This document shows, piece by piece, positions 16,560-24,812 of a stretch of DNA of 64,000 nucleotides. Every line of letters begins with the position of its first letter. The stretch's first letter is position 1. Source of the stretch: Marinobacterium_D sp050908845 (GTDB lineage: Bacteria > Pseudomonadota > Gammaproteobacteria > Pseudomonadales > Balneatricaceae). A model generated the notes under the pieces. The model saw only the letters and a list, made by a program, of their open reading frames with translations, had not been told where the DNA came from and did no database searches. The DNA is taken from contig NZ_CP194171.1 in NCBI RefSeq assembly GCF_050908845.1, forward strand, positions 3,534,001 through 3,598,000, given 5' to 3'. The position numbers and the translations under genes were made by a program.

Positions 16560-19049
16560 ATGCACCCGGTTCCGCAGCTGGTCGCGGTTCTCTTCGCCCT
16601 GCTGCTGATCGCCCTCAGCGTCAACCTGATCGCCCGACGCAGCGGCCTCCCGTTCACGGTGCTGCTGGTACTGGTCGGCATGGGCATCAGCCTGCTCAGC
16701 GACAACGTGCCGTCGCTGGCCAACATGGAGTCCACGCTCAGTATCTCGCCAGACCTGATCCTGTTTGTGTTCCTGCCCACGCTGATCTTTGAGTCCAGTT
16801 ACAACCTGGACGCAGGTCTGCTGAAGCGCAACAGCGTGCAGATTCTGACCCTGGCGGTGCCAGGACTGCTGCTCTCCACCGGCCTGATCGGAGTGATTAT
16901 CTGGCAGGCGCTGGATATCGGCTTGGTGGCGTCGCTGCTGCTGGGCGCCATTCTCAGCGCCACCGACCCGGTCGCCGTTATCGCCCTGTTCCGCCAGATC
17001 GGCGCGCCAGGGAGACTCTCCACGCTGATCGAAGGCGAGAGCCTGTTCAACGATGCCACCGCACTGGTGCTATCGAAAATACTGCTCGGCATCCTTGCTG
17101 CCGGCGCTATCACCGGCAGCCAGCTAGCCGGGGGTGTTGTCGAGTTTTTCATCCTGTTCGCCGGCGGGTTGGCGTTCGGCGCACTGCTGGGTTACCTCTG
17201 CGGGCTGCTGATCGGCTGGCTGGACTCGGATCCCGTGCTGGAGATCATCCTGACCACGGCTGTTGCCTACCTGGCATTTTTGATCGCCGAGGAGCTGATG
17301 CACGTCAGCGGTATCATGGCCACGCTCGGGGCCGGGTTGACCCTTGGCACCTGGGGACGGCTTCGCGTCAGCGCCTCAGTGCGCGTGTACATGGAACATT
17401 TCTGGGAGGTACTCGCCTTCGCCTCCAACGCACTGCTGTTCCTGCTGCTCGGCATGGAAGTCAACCTGCTGGAGCTGGCCCGCGCCTGGGAGCTGATACT
17501 CTGGGTGGTTTTGGCGATGCTGGTCTCACGGGCGATCGTCGTCTTCGTACTGCTGCCACTGCTTGACCGCGTACCCGGCGTACGCCCGGTTGGCCTGGGC
17601 TACCGCGTGATCATGTTCTGGGGCGGGCTGCGTGGAGCGATCGCGCTGGCCATCGTGCTCAGCCTCACCGATTACCCGTTCAAGGACCTGTTCGTGGCCA
17701 TGGTCACCGGGGCCGTACTGTTTACCCTGCTGGTGCAGGGGCTGACGATCAAACCGGTGCTGAAACTGCTCAAGCTGGATCAGCCCCCCATCGCCGACCG
17801 ACTGGCGCTGTTTGAACGTGATCTTGAAGCCCACCAGCACGCCATCGACCGGCTGCCGGCGCTGCAGCAGGGCGGCATGTTTTCCAGCCGCATTGCCCAC
17901 CGTCTGCATCTGCACAGCCGGCAGGCGATCAACAAGGCCAAGCGGAAAATAAAGCGCCTGCGTAAACGGGAGCTGCGCCACGACCAGGAACTCAACCTGT
18001 TTTTCATCCGCGCGCTGGCCGAGGAGCGCAGCTACTACCTGGAGATGTATGACGCCGGTCATATCAGCGAGAGCAGTATCCGCCGCCTGTTGATGGTGCT
18101 GGATCACCAGCTGGATACGCTGAAGTACAACGGCGGTTTTCAGAACGTCAACGGCCACCACAGCTACGAGTATATCGAGCACTGGCTGTTCCGCCTGCTG
18201 GGTGAAGAAACACCGCTTAAGCCCCTGGTGGAGCGCCTGCGCATCACCCATATCAACCGTTACTACGAGATTACCTGGGGGCACTTCCAGGGCAGCCGCC
18301 ATGTGCTCAACTCACTGGAGGAGCTGGCCCGTCTGGAATCCACGCCGCGCGATATCGTCGATCAGGTACTGGAACAGTTTCGCCACTGGAACAGCCTCGC
18401 TTCCGACAAACTGCACCGCTTGAACCAGGATTTCCCCGAGCTGGCCCGGCTGCTGCAGGAGCGGCTTGGTAAACGGATCGTATTGCTGGCCGAGGTGGAG
18501 ACCACGCGGGAGCAAGCCCGCCTGGGTACCCTGCCGAAGGGCGCTGCCGAGCGGATAGAACTGGAGCTCTACCGTCAGCTAAAAGCCCTGCGAGGTTTGC
18601 CGATCCCGATCCTTGAGGATGATCCGGCCAAGCTGTTACCGCGTGTGCCCCTGTTTGCGCGCCTGCCCCACTCCGCTATCGAGCGTATCGCAGCCCAGTG
18701 CGAAGCGGTGACGCTGGAAAAACATGACCACCTGATACACCAGGGCAAACGCAGTGACCGTCTTTATATCGTCAGCCGCGGTATTGTTCGCCTGCAAAGC
18801 CGCGTAAACGGCGATGAACACCACCTGAGTACGTTGATCGCAGGCGATTCCTTTGGCGAGTCGGCGCTGATGGGCGAACTGCGCAACCCGGATATTTCCG
18901 TGGTTGCCCAGACCCCCGCCCGCCTGTACGCGCTGAGCCGGGAGAGTTTGGACCGCTTAATGGAGCAGGACCATGCCCTGGCTGGCCACCTGAAACGCAG
19001 TGATGCGCGCCAGCGACAGATCCACCACAGCGAAAGCAGCCGCGGTTGA
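16560..19049 (+). CDS. CPA1-type Na+(K+)/H+ antiporter with C-terminal cyclic-nucleotide-like domain, 829 aa
   Basis: Residues 1-410 form about 12 membrane helices of the monovalent cation:proton antiporter-1 family, with the ion-binding ATDPVAVIALF and ESLFNDATALV motifs (the paired Asn-Asp of helix 5). A long charged cytosolic helical region follows. Residues about 690-820 have a cyclic-nucleotide-binding fold (LYIVSRGIVRLQ, GDSFGESALMGEL). In that fold the usual Arg-Ser/Thr-Ala phosphate clamp reads RNPDIS, so nucleotide binding is doubtful. The ATG is chosen over an upstream TTG. It is convergent with the diguanylate cyclase gene and separated by 12 bases. Confidence 0.88.
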   Translation: MHPVPQLVAVLFALLLIALSVNLIARRSGLPFTVLLVLVGMGISLLSDNVPSLANMESTLSISPDLILFVFLPTLIFESSYNLDAGLLKRNSVQILTLAVPGLLLSTGLIGVIIWQALDIGLVASLLLGAILSATDPVAVIALFRQIGAPGRLSTLIEGESLFNDATALVLSKILLGILAAGAITGSQLAGGVVEFFILFAGGLAFGALLGYLCGLLIGWLDSDPVLEIILTTAVAYLAFLIAEELMHVSGIMATLGAGLTLGTWGRLRVSASVRVYMEHFWEVLAFASNALLFLLLGMEVNLLELARAWELILWVVLAMLVSRAIVVFVLLPLLDRVPGVRPVGLGYRVIMFWGGLRGAIALAIVLSLTDYPFKDLFVAMVTGAVLFTLLVQGLTIKPVLKLLKLDQPPIADRLALFERDLEAHQHAIDRLPALQQGGMFSSRIAHRLHLHSRQAINKAKRKIKRLRKRELRHDQELNLFFIRALAEERSYYLEMYDAGHISESSIRRLLMVLDHQLDTLKYNGGFQNVNGHHSYEYIEHWLFRLLGEETPLKPLVERLRITHINRYYEITWGHFQGSRHVLNSLEELARLESTPRDIVDQVLEQFRHWNSLASDKLHRLNQDFPELARLLQERLGKRIVLLAEVETTREQARLGTLPKGAAERIELELYRQLKALRGLPIPILEDDPAKLLPRVPLFARLPHSAIERIAAQCEAVTLEKHDHLIHQGKRSDRLYIVSRGIVRLQSRVNGDEHHLSTLIAGDSFGESALMGELRNPDISVVAQTPARLYALSRESLDRLMEQDHALAGHLKRSDARQRQIHHSESSRG

Positions 19050-19061
19050 ACCTGTATTGAA

Positions 19062-20798
19062 TCAATCTGAAGCCGACTTGAGCGCCCGGTTGATTTCAAA
19101 ATCAGCACCCTCGACCCGATCCCGGCCCTTACTCTTGGCACGATAGAGAGCCTTGTCGGCTCGGTTGAAGAGTTCATCAACGCTGGCCACACTGCCGGGC
19201 CAGCTGGCGACGCCCACGGAAATGGTGATCCGCGGCAGAGATTTCCCGGCATAGCGCAGCGCTGTCGCCGCGATATCACGGCGCAGTTCTTCGGCACGCA
19301 TCAAGGCATCCTCCTGGCCTGCACCCGGCATGGTCACGACAAACTCCTCACCACCGTAGCGGCAGGCCAGGTCGGTCTGCCGGAAGGTTTGCTTCATCCT
19401 CAGCGCCAGCTGACGCAACACCTCGTCACCCGCTTCATGGCCATGGGTATCGTTAAACTGCTTGAAGTGATCGATATCACAGATCAGCATCGATAACGGA
19501 TACCCCTGGCGCCGGGCCCGGGCGCTCTCCCGCGCAATCAGCTCGTTGAAGAAGCGCCGGTTTTTCAGCCCGGTCAGCGGGTCTTCATAGGAGAGGCGCT
19601 CCAACTCGGCAGTGCGCGCTTTCACCTGCTGATCCAGAGACATGTTCAGCGCCCTGAGTTCTGCCTGGCTGCGCGAGAAATGCACCAGTGCGATAACCAC
19701 CACCGCACAGGAAAACGCCAGCGAGCCCCAGGCCAGCGGCACCTTGCCCCAGGGCAGAAAGCCGTGTGCCACGCCCATATCGATCAGCAGCAAAACCGCG
19801 AACAGCACATAGGTGCACAGAATCGCCAGCTGCTCTCTACTGAGCATCGACAGCCCCCGCACCGCTGGGACAAACAGCAACACCAGGGCGGCGGCAAACA
19901 GCAGGTCGAACACGGGATAGGTTAACGCCAGGCCGACCAGTCCCCCGAGACTCGCTGCCATGGCGACAAGAATATAAGCAACGAAGAATCGGCTGATCCA
20001 GCGATACAGGTGACCGGTACCGCTACCAAACCAGGTTTCCATCAGCAGCGCCATCGCCACAGGCATGACGAAATAACCCAAGGCACCGATGTAATCCCAA
20101 AGCAGCGGCGCATTGAGCATAAGCTGAGTCGCAGGGCTTGCGGAGATCACCATACTGGCCGCACCGAGCGCATACAGGGCGATAGCGACAAACATGCGCC
20201 GTTTTCCCTGAATACAGGAAAACGCCAGCGCCAGAAGCGCGACAATCAGGCTGAAAACACCCACAACAGCCCCTTCCGTGGAGTCGCGCAGGATCTTGCC
20301 AAGCAGCTCCCCGCGCTCCATCACCTTGACCTCTCCCCAGAGCCCGATGTCGATGTAGTCGGAGAAAATGCGGAAATAGATCGGTTTACCCGTGCTTTCA
20401 GGAGGCAGGGTGATCATATGCCAGGGCCAGCCCTCGAACCGGCCCTTGCCGTTCTCATCGAAATGACCGAAGCCGTAGATGCGCCGACCATCCACGTAAA
20501 CATCAACAATCAGATCAACACTGGAGATGTAGAGCACGGGATCGCGCCACTGGCCCTCAGGAAGGGTTGTGCGGTACCAGATATTCTCCGCCCCATGGCG
20601 ATCTGGAGGGTTGGACGGAAAAGCGATAGGCGTCCAGGCCGCGGCGGAATCCCCGCGCGTCCATTCCGGCACGCCATCAGACCCGACCGGGGAATCGCCC
20701 CAGCGGAACTCCCACCCCCGATCGAGCTGAATCGGATCTGCAGCCACGCAGACGCTGAAGATCAGCAGAGGAATAAACAGTAGCACTCTAAGTAGCAC
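19062..20798 (-). CDS. membrane diguanylate cyclase with 7TM-DISM-like sensor, 578 aa
   Basis: Makes cyclic di-GMP. A signal peptide is followed by a periplasmic beta-sandwich-like sensor (about 20-170), about seven membrane helices (about 180-390, 7TM-DISM-type), a short coiled coil, and a GGDEF domain. The active site reads GGEEF at about residues 482-486, and an intact I-site RxxD (RQTD) lies five residues before it, so product inhibition is expected. ISVGVA and KALYRAKSKGRDRV complete the domain. The GTG start has AGGA eight bases upstream; a TTG two codons earlier is possible. The ligand of the sensor is unknown. Confidence 0.9.
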   Translation of the reverse strand: MLLRVLLFIPLLIFSVCVAADPIQLDRGWEFRWGDSPVGSDGVPEWTRGDSAAAWTPIAFPSNPPDRHGAENIWYRTTLPEGQWRDPVLYISSVDLIVDVYVDGRRIYGFGHFDENGKGRFEGWPWHMITLPPESTGKPIYFRIFSDYIDIGLWGEVKVMERGELLGKILRDSTEGAVVGVFSLIVALLALAFSCIQGKRRMFVAIALYALGAASMVISASPATQLMLNAPLLWDYIGALGYFVMPVAMALLMETWFGSGTGHLYRWISRFFVAYILVAMAASLGGLVGLALTYPVFDLLFAAALVLLFVPAVRGLSMLSREQLAILCTYVLFAVLLLIDMGVAHGFLPWGKVPLAWGSLAFSCAVVVIALVHFSRSQAELRALNMSLDQQVKARTAELERLSYEDPLTGLKNRRFFNELIARESARARRQGYPLSMLICDIDHFKQFNDTHGHEAGDEVLRQLALRMKQTFRQTDLACRYGGEEFVVTMPGAGQEDALMRAEELRRDIAATALRYAGKSLPRITISVGVASWPGSVASVDELFNRADKALYRAKSKGRDRVEGADFEINRALKSASD

Positions 20799-21076
20799 AG
20801 CCAATCCTGTTCACATGGTCAGAAAATTAGGCAAGCCAGCCAGACCTGTTGCGCCAGTGAAAATCGACTGCTGCACCAAGCTGCAAGAACTCTTAAGGGT
20901 GAGCTAACTGTATCCAAGGGGCAGAAGAGGCGCCACGCTTTTTTCCGGACGGATGAGCGCTCCCGCCGTGTTGCAATCGATGACAGGGCAGAGCATCTGG
21001 CAGGTCACCTATCTAGCCTCGCTGATGGTAGGCTAGACCGGACAATCGGCTGATAATCGGTAAAAGGCAAAACCCA

Positions 21077-21763
21077 TTGAAACTACTGATCGTTAATTCG
21101 AACACCTCGGATAAAGTCACCGAAATAGTTCGCCAGGAGGCGCAGGCTAGCGCTTCACCGGGTACAGAGATCGCTGCGGTTTCAGCCCCCTTCGGCGCCA
21201 GCGCCATAGAATGCCGGGCACAGGCAACCGTTGCCGCCCACGCAACGCTGGAGGCTTTTCAAAAGCATAGTGAGGGTTTTGATGCCGGCATAATCGCCTG
21301 TTTCAGTGACCCGGGCCTGGCCGCCTGTCGTGAGTCCATGCCCTTTCCAGTCGTCGGTATTGCCGAAGCCGCCTGTCTCAGCGCCTGTATGCTGGGTAGC
21401 CGGTTTTCGATTGTGACGATCGGCCCACGGATGATCGCGCCTCTGCAGGAGCTGGTTCACGCCTATGGATTAATCTCCCGGCTGGCCAGTATCCGGGCGC
21501 TGGATTGCACGGTGCTCGGCTTTGCCGACAATGCCTCAAGCCGTGAAAACGCGATCCGGGAATTAATCACGCAGGCGATCGAACAGGACGGCGCCGAGGT
21601 CATTGTGCTGGGCGGCGCAGTAACCGCCGGCCTTGCACGAAGCCTGTCCAGCGAATGCCCCGTACCTGTTCTGGATGGTGTGAGCTGTGCGGTCCTGCAG
21701 GCCGAACTGCTGATGCGGCTTAATCCGGCTAAACCCACCACCGGGAGCTACAGCCTGCCCTGA
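21077..21763 (+). CDS. Asp/Glu/hydantoin racemase family protein, 228 aa
   Basis: Matches the hydantoin-racemase branch of the Asp/Glu racemase superfamily, which uses two cysteines as acid/base. The N-terminal LLIVNSNTS block is the family signature. Candidate catalytic cysteines are in IIACFSDPG (near residue 77) and in VLDGVSCAVLQAE (near residue 199), the expected positions. The start is TTG with AAGG eleven bases upstream; it is the only start giving the signature at residue 2. It could also be a maleate isomerase-like or arylmalonate decarboxylase-like enzyme. It is convergent with the maiA gene. Confidence 0.8.
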   Translation: MKLLIVNSNTSDKVTEIVRQEAQASASPGTEIAAVSAPFGASAIECRAQATVAAHATLEAFQKHSEGFDAGIIACFSDPGLAACRESMPFPVVGIAEAACLSACMLGSRFSIVTIGPRMIAPLQELVHAYGLISRLASIRALDCTVLGFADNASSRENAIRELITQAIEQDGAEVIVLGGAVTAGLARSLSSECPVPVLDGVSCAVLQAELLMRLNPAKPTTGSYSLP

Positions 21764-21925
21764 TCAACAAGGACCGCCTCCGACCTCTGGGTTAGCCCTG
21801 GATGCTATGGATTGCACCCGACCAGGCCCGCGAACACGCGGCCAAAGCAAAACCGGGCCACCTTAGGTTAGGGCCACACATCAAAGCGAACCCCTAACGG
21901 AGTTAGAACGAGTCATCACGACGCC

Positions 21926-22582
21926 TCAGTTAGCATCTGGCTGTTTTTCCGGGGACGCATCAATAAAAGCGTCCAACCTATTACAGGCCGCCTCGATACG
22001 GACCAGTGTTGGAAAAGCCGACAGGTCGACGTCGAAGCGGCGCGCATTATACATCTGAGGTATCAGCGCGATGTCCGCCATGGTCGGCGTATCGCCGTGG
22101 CAGAACGTGCCGGTCTCTTTAGCACCGCTCAGCAGGGTCTCCAGGGCAGTAAAGCCTTCGGTGATCCAGTGCCGGTACCAGGTATCGCGCGCCTCCTTAT
22201 CGACGTTCAGCTCACTGCCAAGATATTGAAGCACTCGCAGGTTATTGACCGGATGGATATCGCAGGCGATCAGTTGTGCCAGGGAACGCACTCTGGCCCT
22301 GTCGAGCGCGGTTTCCGGCAGAATCGGCACCTGCGGATGAACCTCATCCAGATACTCGAGGATAGCCATTGACTGCGTCAGTACCTGATCACCCGCCACT
22401 AATGACGGCACCAGTTTTTGCGGATTGATACGCGCATATTCCGGCAGTTTTTGCTCACCGCCGTTTGCGATCAGGCTGACGCTTTTAGCGTTATAGGGAA
22501 CCTGCTTGAGATTTAACGCTATGCGCACTCGATAGGCAGCGGAAGATCGCCAATAAGTGTACAAATCTAATTCTGAAGTCAT
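21926..22582 (-). CDS. maiA: maleylacetoacetate / maleylpyruvate isomerase (zeta-class GST), 218 aa
   Basis: Zeta-class glutathione transferase. The active-site motif SSAAYRVRIALNLK at residues 13-26 is diagnostic; glutathione-dependent cis-trans isomerisation of maleylacetoacetate (or maleylpyruvate) to the fumaryl form is the family reaction. INPQKLVPSLV and QSMAILEYLDE are glutathione-site blocks. Its gene follows the fumarylacetoacetase gene by about 107 bases, with an intervening weak terminator. In this cluster it supplies substrate to the fumarylacetoacetase. Whether the natural substrate comes from homogentisate, gentisate or another ring is not decided by sequence. Confidence 0.93.
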   Translation of the reverse strand: MTSELDLYTYWRSSAAYRVRIALNLKQVPYNAKSVSLIANGGEQKLPEYARINPQKLVPSLVAGDQVLTQSMAILEYLDEVHPQVPILPETALDRARVRSLAQLIACDIHPVNNLRVLQYLGSELNVDKEARDTWYRHWITEGFTALETLLSGAKETGTFCHGDTPTMADIALIPQMYNARRFDVDLSAFPTLVRIEAACNRLDAFIDASPEKQPDAN

Positions 22583-22611
22583 TTATCCTGTTCCTGGCAT
22601 CTACAACGATC

Positions 22612-22638
22612 GAAAAAAGAAGCCCTGCTGCACAGGGC
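22612..22638 (-). terminator. weak intrinsic terminator between fumarylacetoacetase and maiA
   Basis: On the minus strand GCCCTG-tgcag-CAGGGC is followed by TTCTTTTTTC. The six-base stem is short, so it may allow partial read-through into maiA. Confidence 0.5.
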
Positions 22639-22689
22639 CTCAAGAGCAGCACGCAAGGGTTAATCCCAAGCCGACGATAAGCCGTCGCT

Positions 22690-24003
22690 TTATCTTGCCG
22701 GTAGCACCCTGGCGGTCGCTTCACCGAAGCCGATGCGCGCAGCGCCGGGACGCTGGCAATAGCCTTTCAAAATCACCGTATCGCCGTCTTCAAGGAAGGT
22801 GCGCACTTCTCCGTTTGCCAATGAGATCGGCTCTTTCCCGCCACGGCTCAGCTCCAACAGCGACCCTGCTTCCTCCTGTGCAGGTCCCGACTGGGTACCG
22901 CTGCCGAAGAAGTCTCCAGGCTGCAGGTTGCATCCATTGACGGTGTGATGGGCCACCATCTGTCCGATACTCCAGTAGGAGTGACGAAAGTTGGTGTCAC
23001 AGAGTTTGTGTGCGGGCAGGCTGGAACTGCGCATGGCATCGGTTTCCAGATACACCTCCAGGGCCATATCCAGCGCGCCCGTTGCCCGGTTGGCGTCGGA
23101 GTCGAGATAGGGTAATGGCTGCGGATCTGCGGCCTCACGCGTCCATTCCGTCTGGTATGGCGCCAGTGCTTCCATCGTTACGATCCACGGAGAGACGGTA
23201 GATGCGAAGTTCTTGGACAGGAAAGGCCCCAGAGGCTGATATTCCCAGGCCTGAATATCGCGCGCGGACCAGTCATTGAACAGACAGAGTCCAAAAACGT
23301 GCTGATCTGCTGCATCCAGGCTGATCGGCTCACCCAGTTCATTACCGGCCCCGATATAGATGCCCACTTCAAGCTCATAGTCGAGCCTGCGACAGGGACC
23401 AAAACTTGGTTCCGCAGCGTCGGGGGCCTTGGTCTGGCCCTGAGGACGACGGAACTCATGTCCGGAAACCTGTATCGAGGAGGAGCGGCCATGGTAACCA
23501 ATAGGCACCCATTTATAGTTGGGCAGCAAAGGATTATCGGGTCGGAACAGCGATCCCACGCTGGTGGCATGGTAGACCGATGTATAAAAGTCGGTGTAGT
23601 CACCGATATGGCAGGGAAGGCTGTATTCCACCTCAGCCTGTGGCACGAGGCAGGAAGCCAGGCTCGCTTCCTCAACAGCCCCTTCACGCAACGCCCGCGA
23701 CAACTGCAGACGCAGTGCCGACCAGGCAGCCGCTCCCATCGACATGTATCGATTCAGGCTATCGCGACTGCAGGCCTGCAAGGCTTCTGCGGCCAGTCCT
23801 GAGAACAGGCCCTTGGCATTCAACGCCTTCAGATCCAGTACCTGGTCTCCGATGGCAACGCCGCCACGAAAGGCTTCGCCGCTACCCTGGCGCCGGAATA
23901 CTGCGAAGGGCAGGTTTTGAATTGGAAAGTCGGTATTGGGTTCATTGGCCGAACTAACCCAGCTGGTTAATCCGATATCGTGGGTTTCATTCAAGCTAAT
24001 CAT
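22690..24003 (-). CDS. fahA: fumarylacetoacetase, 437 aa
   Basis: Cleaves fumarylacetoacetate to fumarate and acetoacetate, the last step of tyrosine/homogentisate breakdown. The metal-binding motif DYTDFYTSVYHATSVG and the block FNDWSARDIQAWEYQPLGPFLSKNF are characteristic of true eukaryote-type FAH rather than the short FAH-like hydrolases. Length and order (N-terminal SH3-like part, then the FAH fold) are normal. GDFFGSGTQSGP is the late catalytic block. It lies between the VOC gene and maiA on the minus strand. No homogentisate dioxygenase is visible nearby. Confidence 0.94.
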   Translation of the reverse strand: MISLNETHDIGLTSWVSSANEPNTDFPIQNLPFAVFRRQGSGEAFRGGVAIGDQVLDLKALNAKGLFSGLAAEALQACSRDSLNRYMSMGAAAWSALRLQLSRALREGAVEEASLASCLVPQAEVEYSLPCHIGDYTDFYTSVYHATSVGSLFRPDNPLLPNYKWVPIGYHGRSSSIQVSGHEFRRPQGQTKAPDAAEPSFGPCRRLDYELEVGIYIGAGNELGEPISLDAADQHVFGLCLFNDWSARDIQAWEYQPLGPFLSKNFASTVSPWIVTMEALAPYQTEWTREAADPQPLPYLDSDANRATGALDMALEVYLETDAMRSSSLPAHKLCDTNFRHSYWSIGQMVAHHTVNGCNLQPGDFFGSGTQSGPAQEEAGSLLELSRGGKEPISLANGEVRTFLEDGDTVILKGYCQRPGAARIGFGEATARVLPAR

Positions 24004-24074
24004 TATTTTTAACTACCCGTGCCATTTTCACTAAAAAGACGCGGGGGCCTACTCATCGCCCCCTGCCATATTGA

Positions 24075-24614
24075 TCAGTCAGCGAACTCAGTTTCGTGCA
24101 ACCAGGCCGCGTGTGCGGGCGCCTTTTTGGTTTGCGACCACTCTGCCAGCATCGCCGGTGCAACCTCTTTCAGCTGCTTCATCTGCTCGCTGGTCCCCGT
24201 CTTGTAGGTCAGTTCGATACGGTGGCCGTTCGGGTCAAAGAAATAGATGGAGTGAATAATGCCGTGGTTGGTAATACCCAGCACGTCCAGTCCCTTGGCT
24301 TCGAGCTCGGCTTTCGCCTCCAGCAGCGCCTCTCTGTCCGCCACTTCAAACGCGATGTGCTGAACCCACTCCGGAGTGTTCTCGTCACGCCCCATTTCGG
24401 GTGAGTTCGGGAGCTCGAAAAACGCCAGGATATTGCCCTGACCAGCATCCAGGAACAGGTGCATGTAAGGATCCGGCTCTTTTGTGGAGGGCACTCTGTC
24501 TTCTGCGATCGCCACGAGAAAGTCCATGTTCAGCATCTTCTGGTAGAACTCGACGGTCTCTTTCGCATCTTTGCAACGATAGGCCACATGATGGATCTGC
24601 TTGATGTTGATCAT
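24075..24614 (-). CDS. VOC-family (glyoxalase/extradiol-dioxygenase-like) protein, 179 aa
   Basis: Two beta-alpha-beta-beta-beta modules of the vicinal oxygen chelate superfamily. Candidate metal ligands are His near residue 9 (IHHVAYR), His in WVQHIAFEV near residue 92, and Glu in HRIELTYKTG near residue 140; this His-His-Glu set suits a metal-dependent ring-cleaving dioxygenase, isomerase or lyase. The C-terminal 40 residues are a helical extension. It is the first gene after a promoter with two palindromic operators and precedes fumarylacetoacetase, so a role in making a fumarylacetoacetase/maiA substrate is plausible. The ATG has a GGAGTGA ribosome site. Confidence 0.8.
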   Translation of the reverse strand: MINIKQIHHVAYRCKDAKETVEFYQKMLNMDFLVAIAEDRVPSTKEPDPYMHLFLDAGQGNILAFFELPNSPEMGRDENTPEWVQHIAFEVADREALLEAKAELEAKGLDVLGITNHGIIHSIYFFDPNGHRIELTYKTGTSEQMKQLKEVAPAMLAEWSQTKKAPAHAAWLHETEFAD

Positions 24615-24648
24615 TAGTCACTCCGGTCTTAATTATTATTCGGAACAT

Positions 24649-24677
24649 TAATTAGTAACAAACGTTACCACCAACAA
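24649..24677 (-). promoter_or_regulatory. candidate sigma-70 promoter of the VOC-fahA-maiA genes
   Basis: On the minus strand TTGTTG (24677-24672) and TAATTA (24654-24649) are separated by exactly 17 bases. One operator palindrome lies between the two boxes. It sits 35 bases upstream of the VOC ATG. Confidence 0.45.
24655..24668. promoter_or_regulatory. operator palindrome 1, GTAAC-N4-GTTAC
   Basis: GTAACAAACGTTAC: five-base arms around four bases. It overlaps the candidate promoter spacer of the VOC gene. Together with copy 2 it forms a larger imperfect inverted repeat (19-base arms). The size fits a MarR- or TetR-type repressor. Confidence 0.65.
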
Positions 24678-24685
24678 GGATACTA

Positions 24686-24699
24686 GTAACGCTTGTTAC
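24686..24699. promoter_or_regulatory. operator palindrome 2, GTAAC-N4-GTTAC
   Basis: GTAACGCTTGTTAC, extended outward to TAGTAAC/GTTACTA. It lies 31 bases (about three helical turns) from copy 1, upstream of the candidate -35 box, which would allow two dimers on the same DNA face. Confidence 0.65.
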
Positions 24700-24812
24700 T
24701 AATTTCAAGTGCAGGCCTGGTCCTTCTCGCTCTTTTTGTAGAGCTGTGCAGAGCCATACCTCACAGATGCCCGATCCCCCCGAGGGAGCACCAGACATCT
24801 GTTACCAGCAGA

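Noticed and set aside
17526..18302. 258-codon minus-strand frame inside the antiporter gene
   Set aside because: Antisense shadow; the plus-strand product has continuous membrane helices and family motifs.
21926..24003. fahA-maiA as proof of a complete homogentisate pathway here
   Set aside because: No homogentisate dioxygenase or hydroxyphenylpyruvate dioxygenase gene is present in the window.
24075..24614. VOC protein as lactoylglutathione lyase
   Set aside because: The motif set and helical C-terminal extension do not match glyoxalase I, and the neighbours point to ring catabolism instead.
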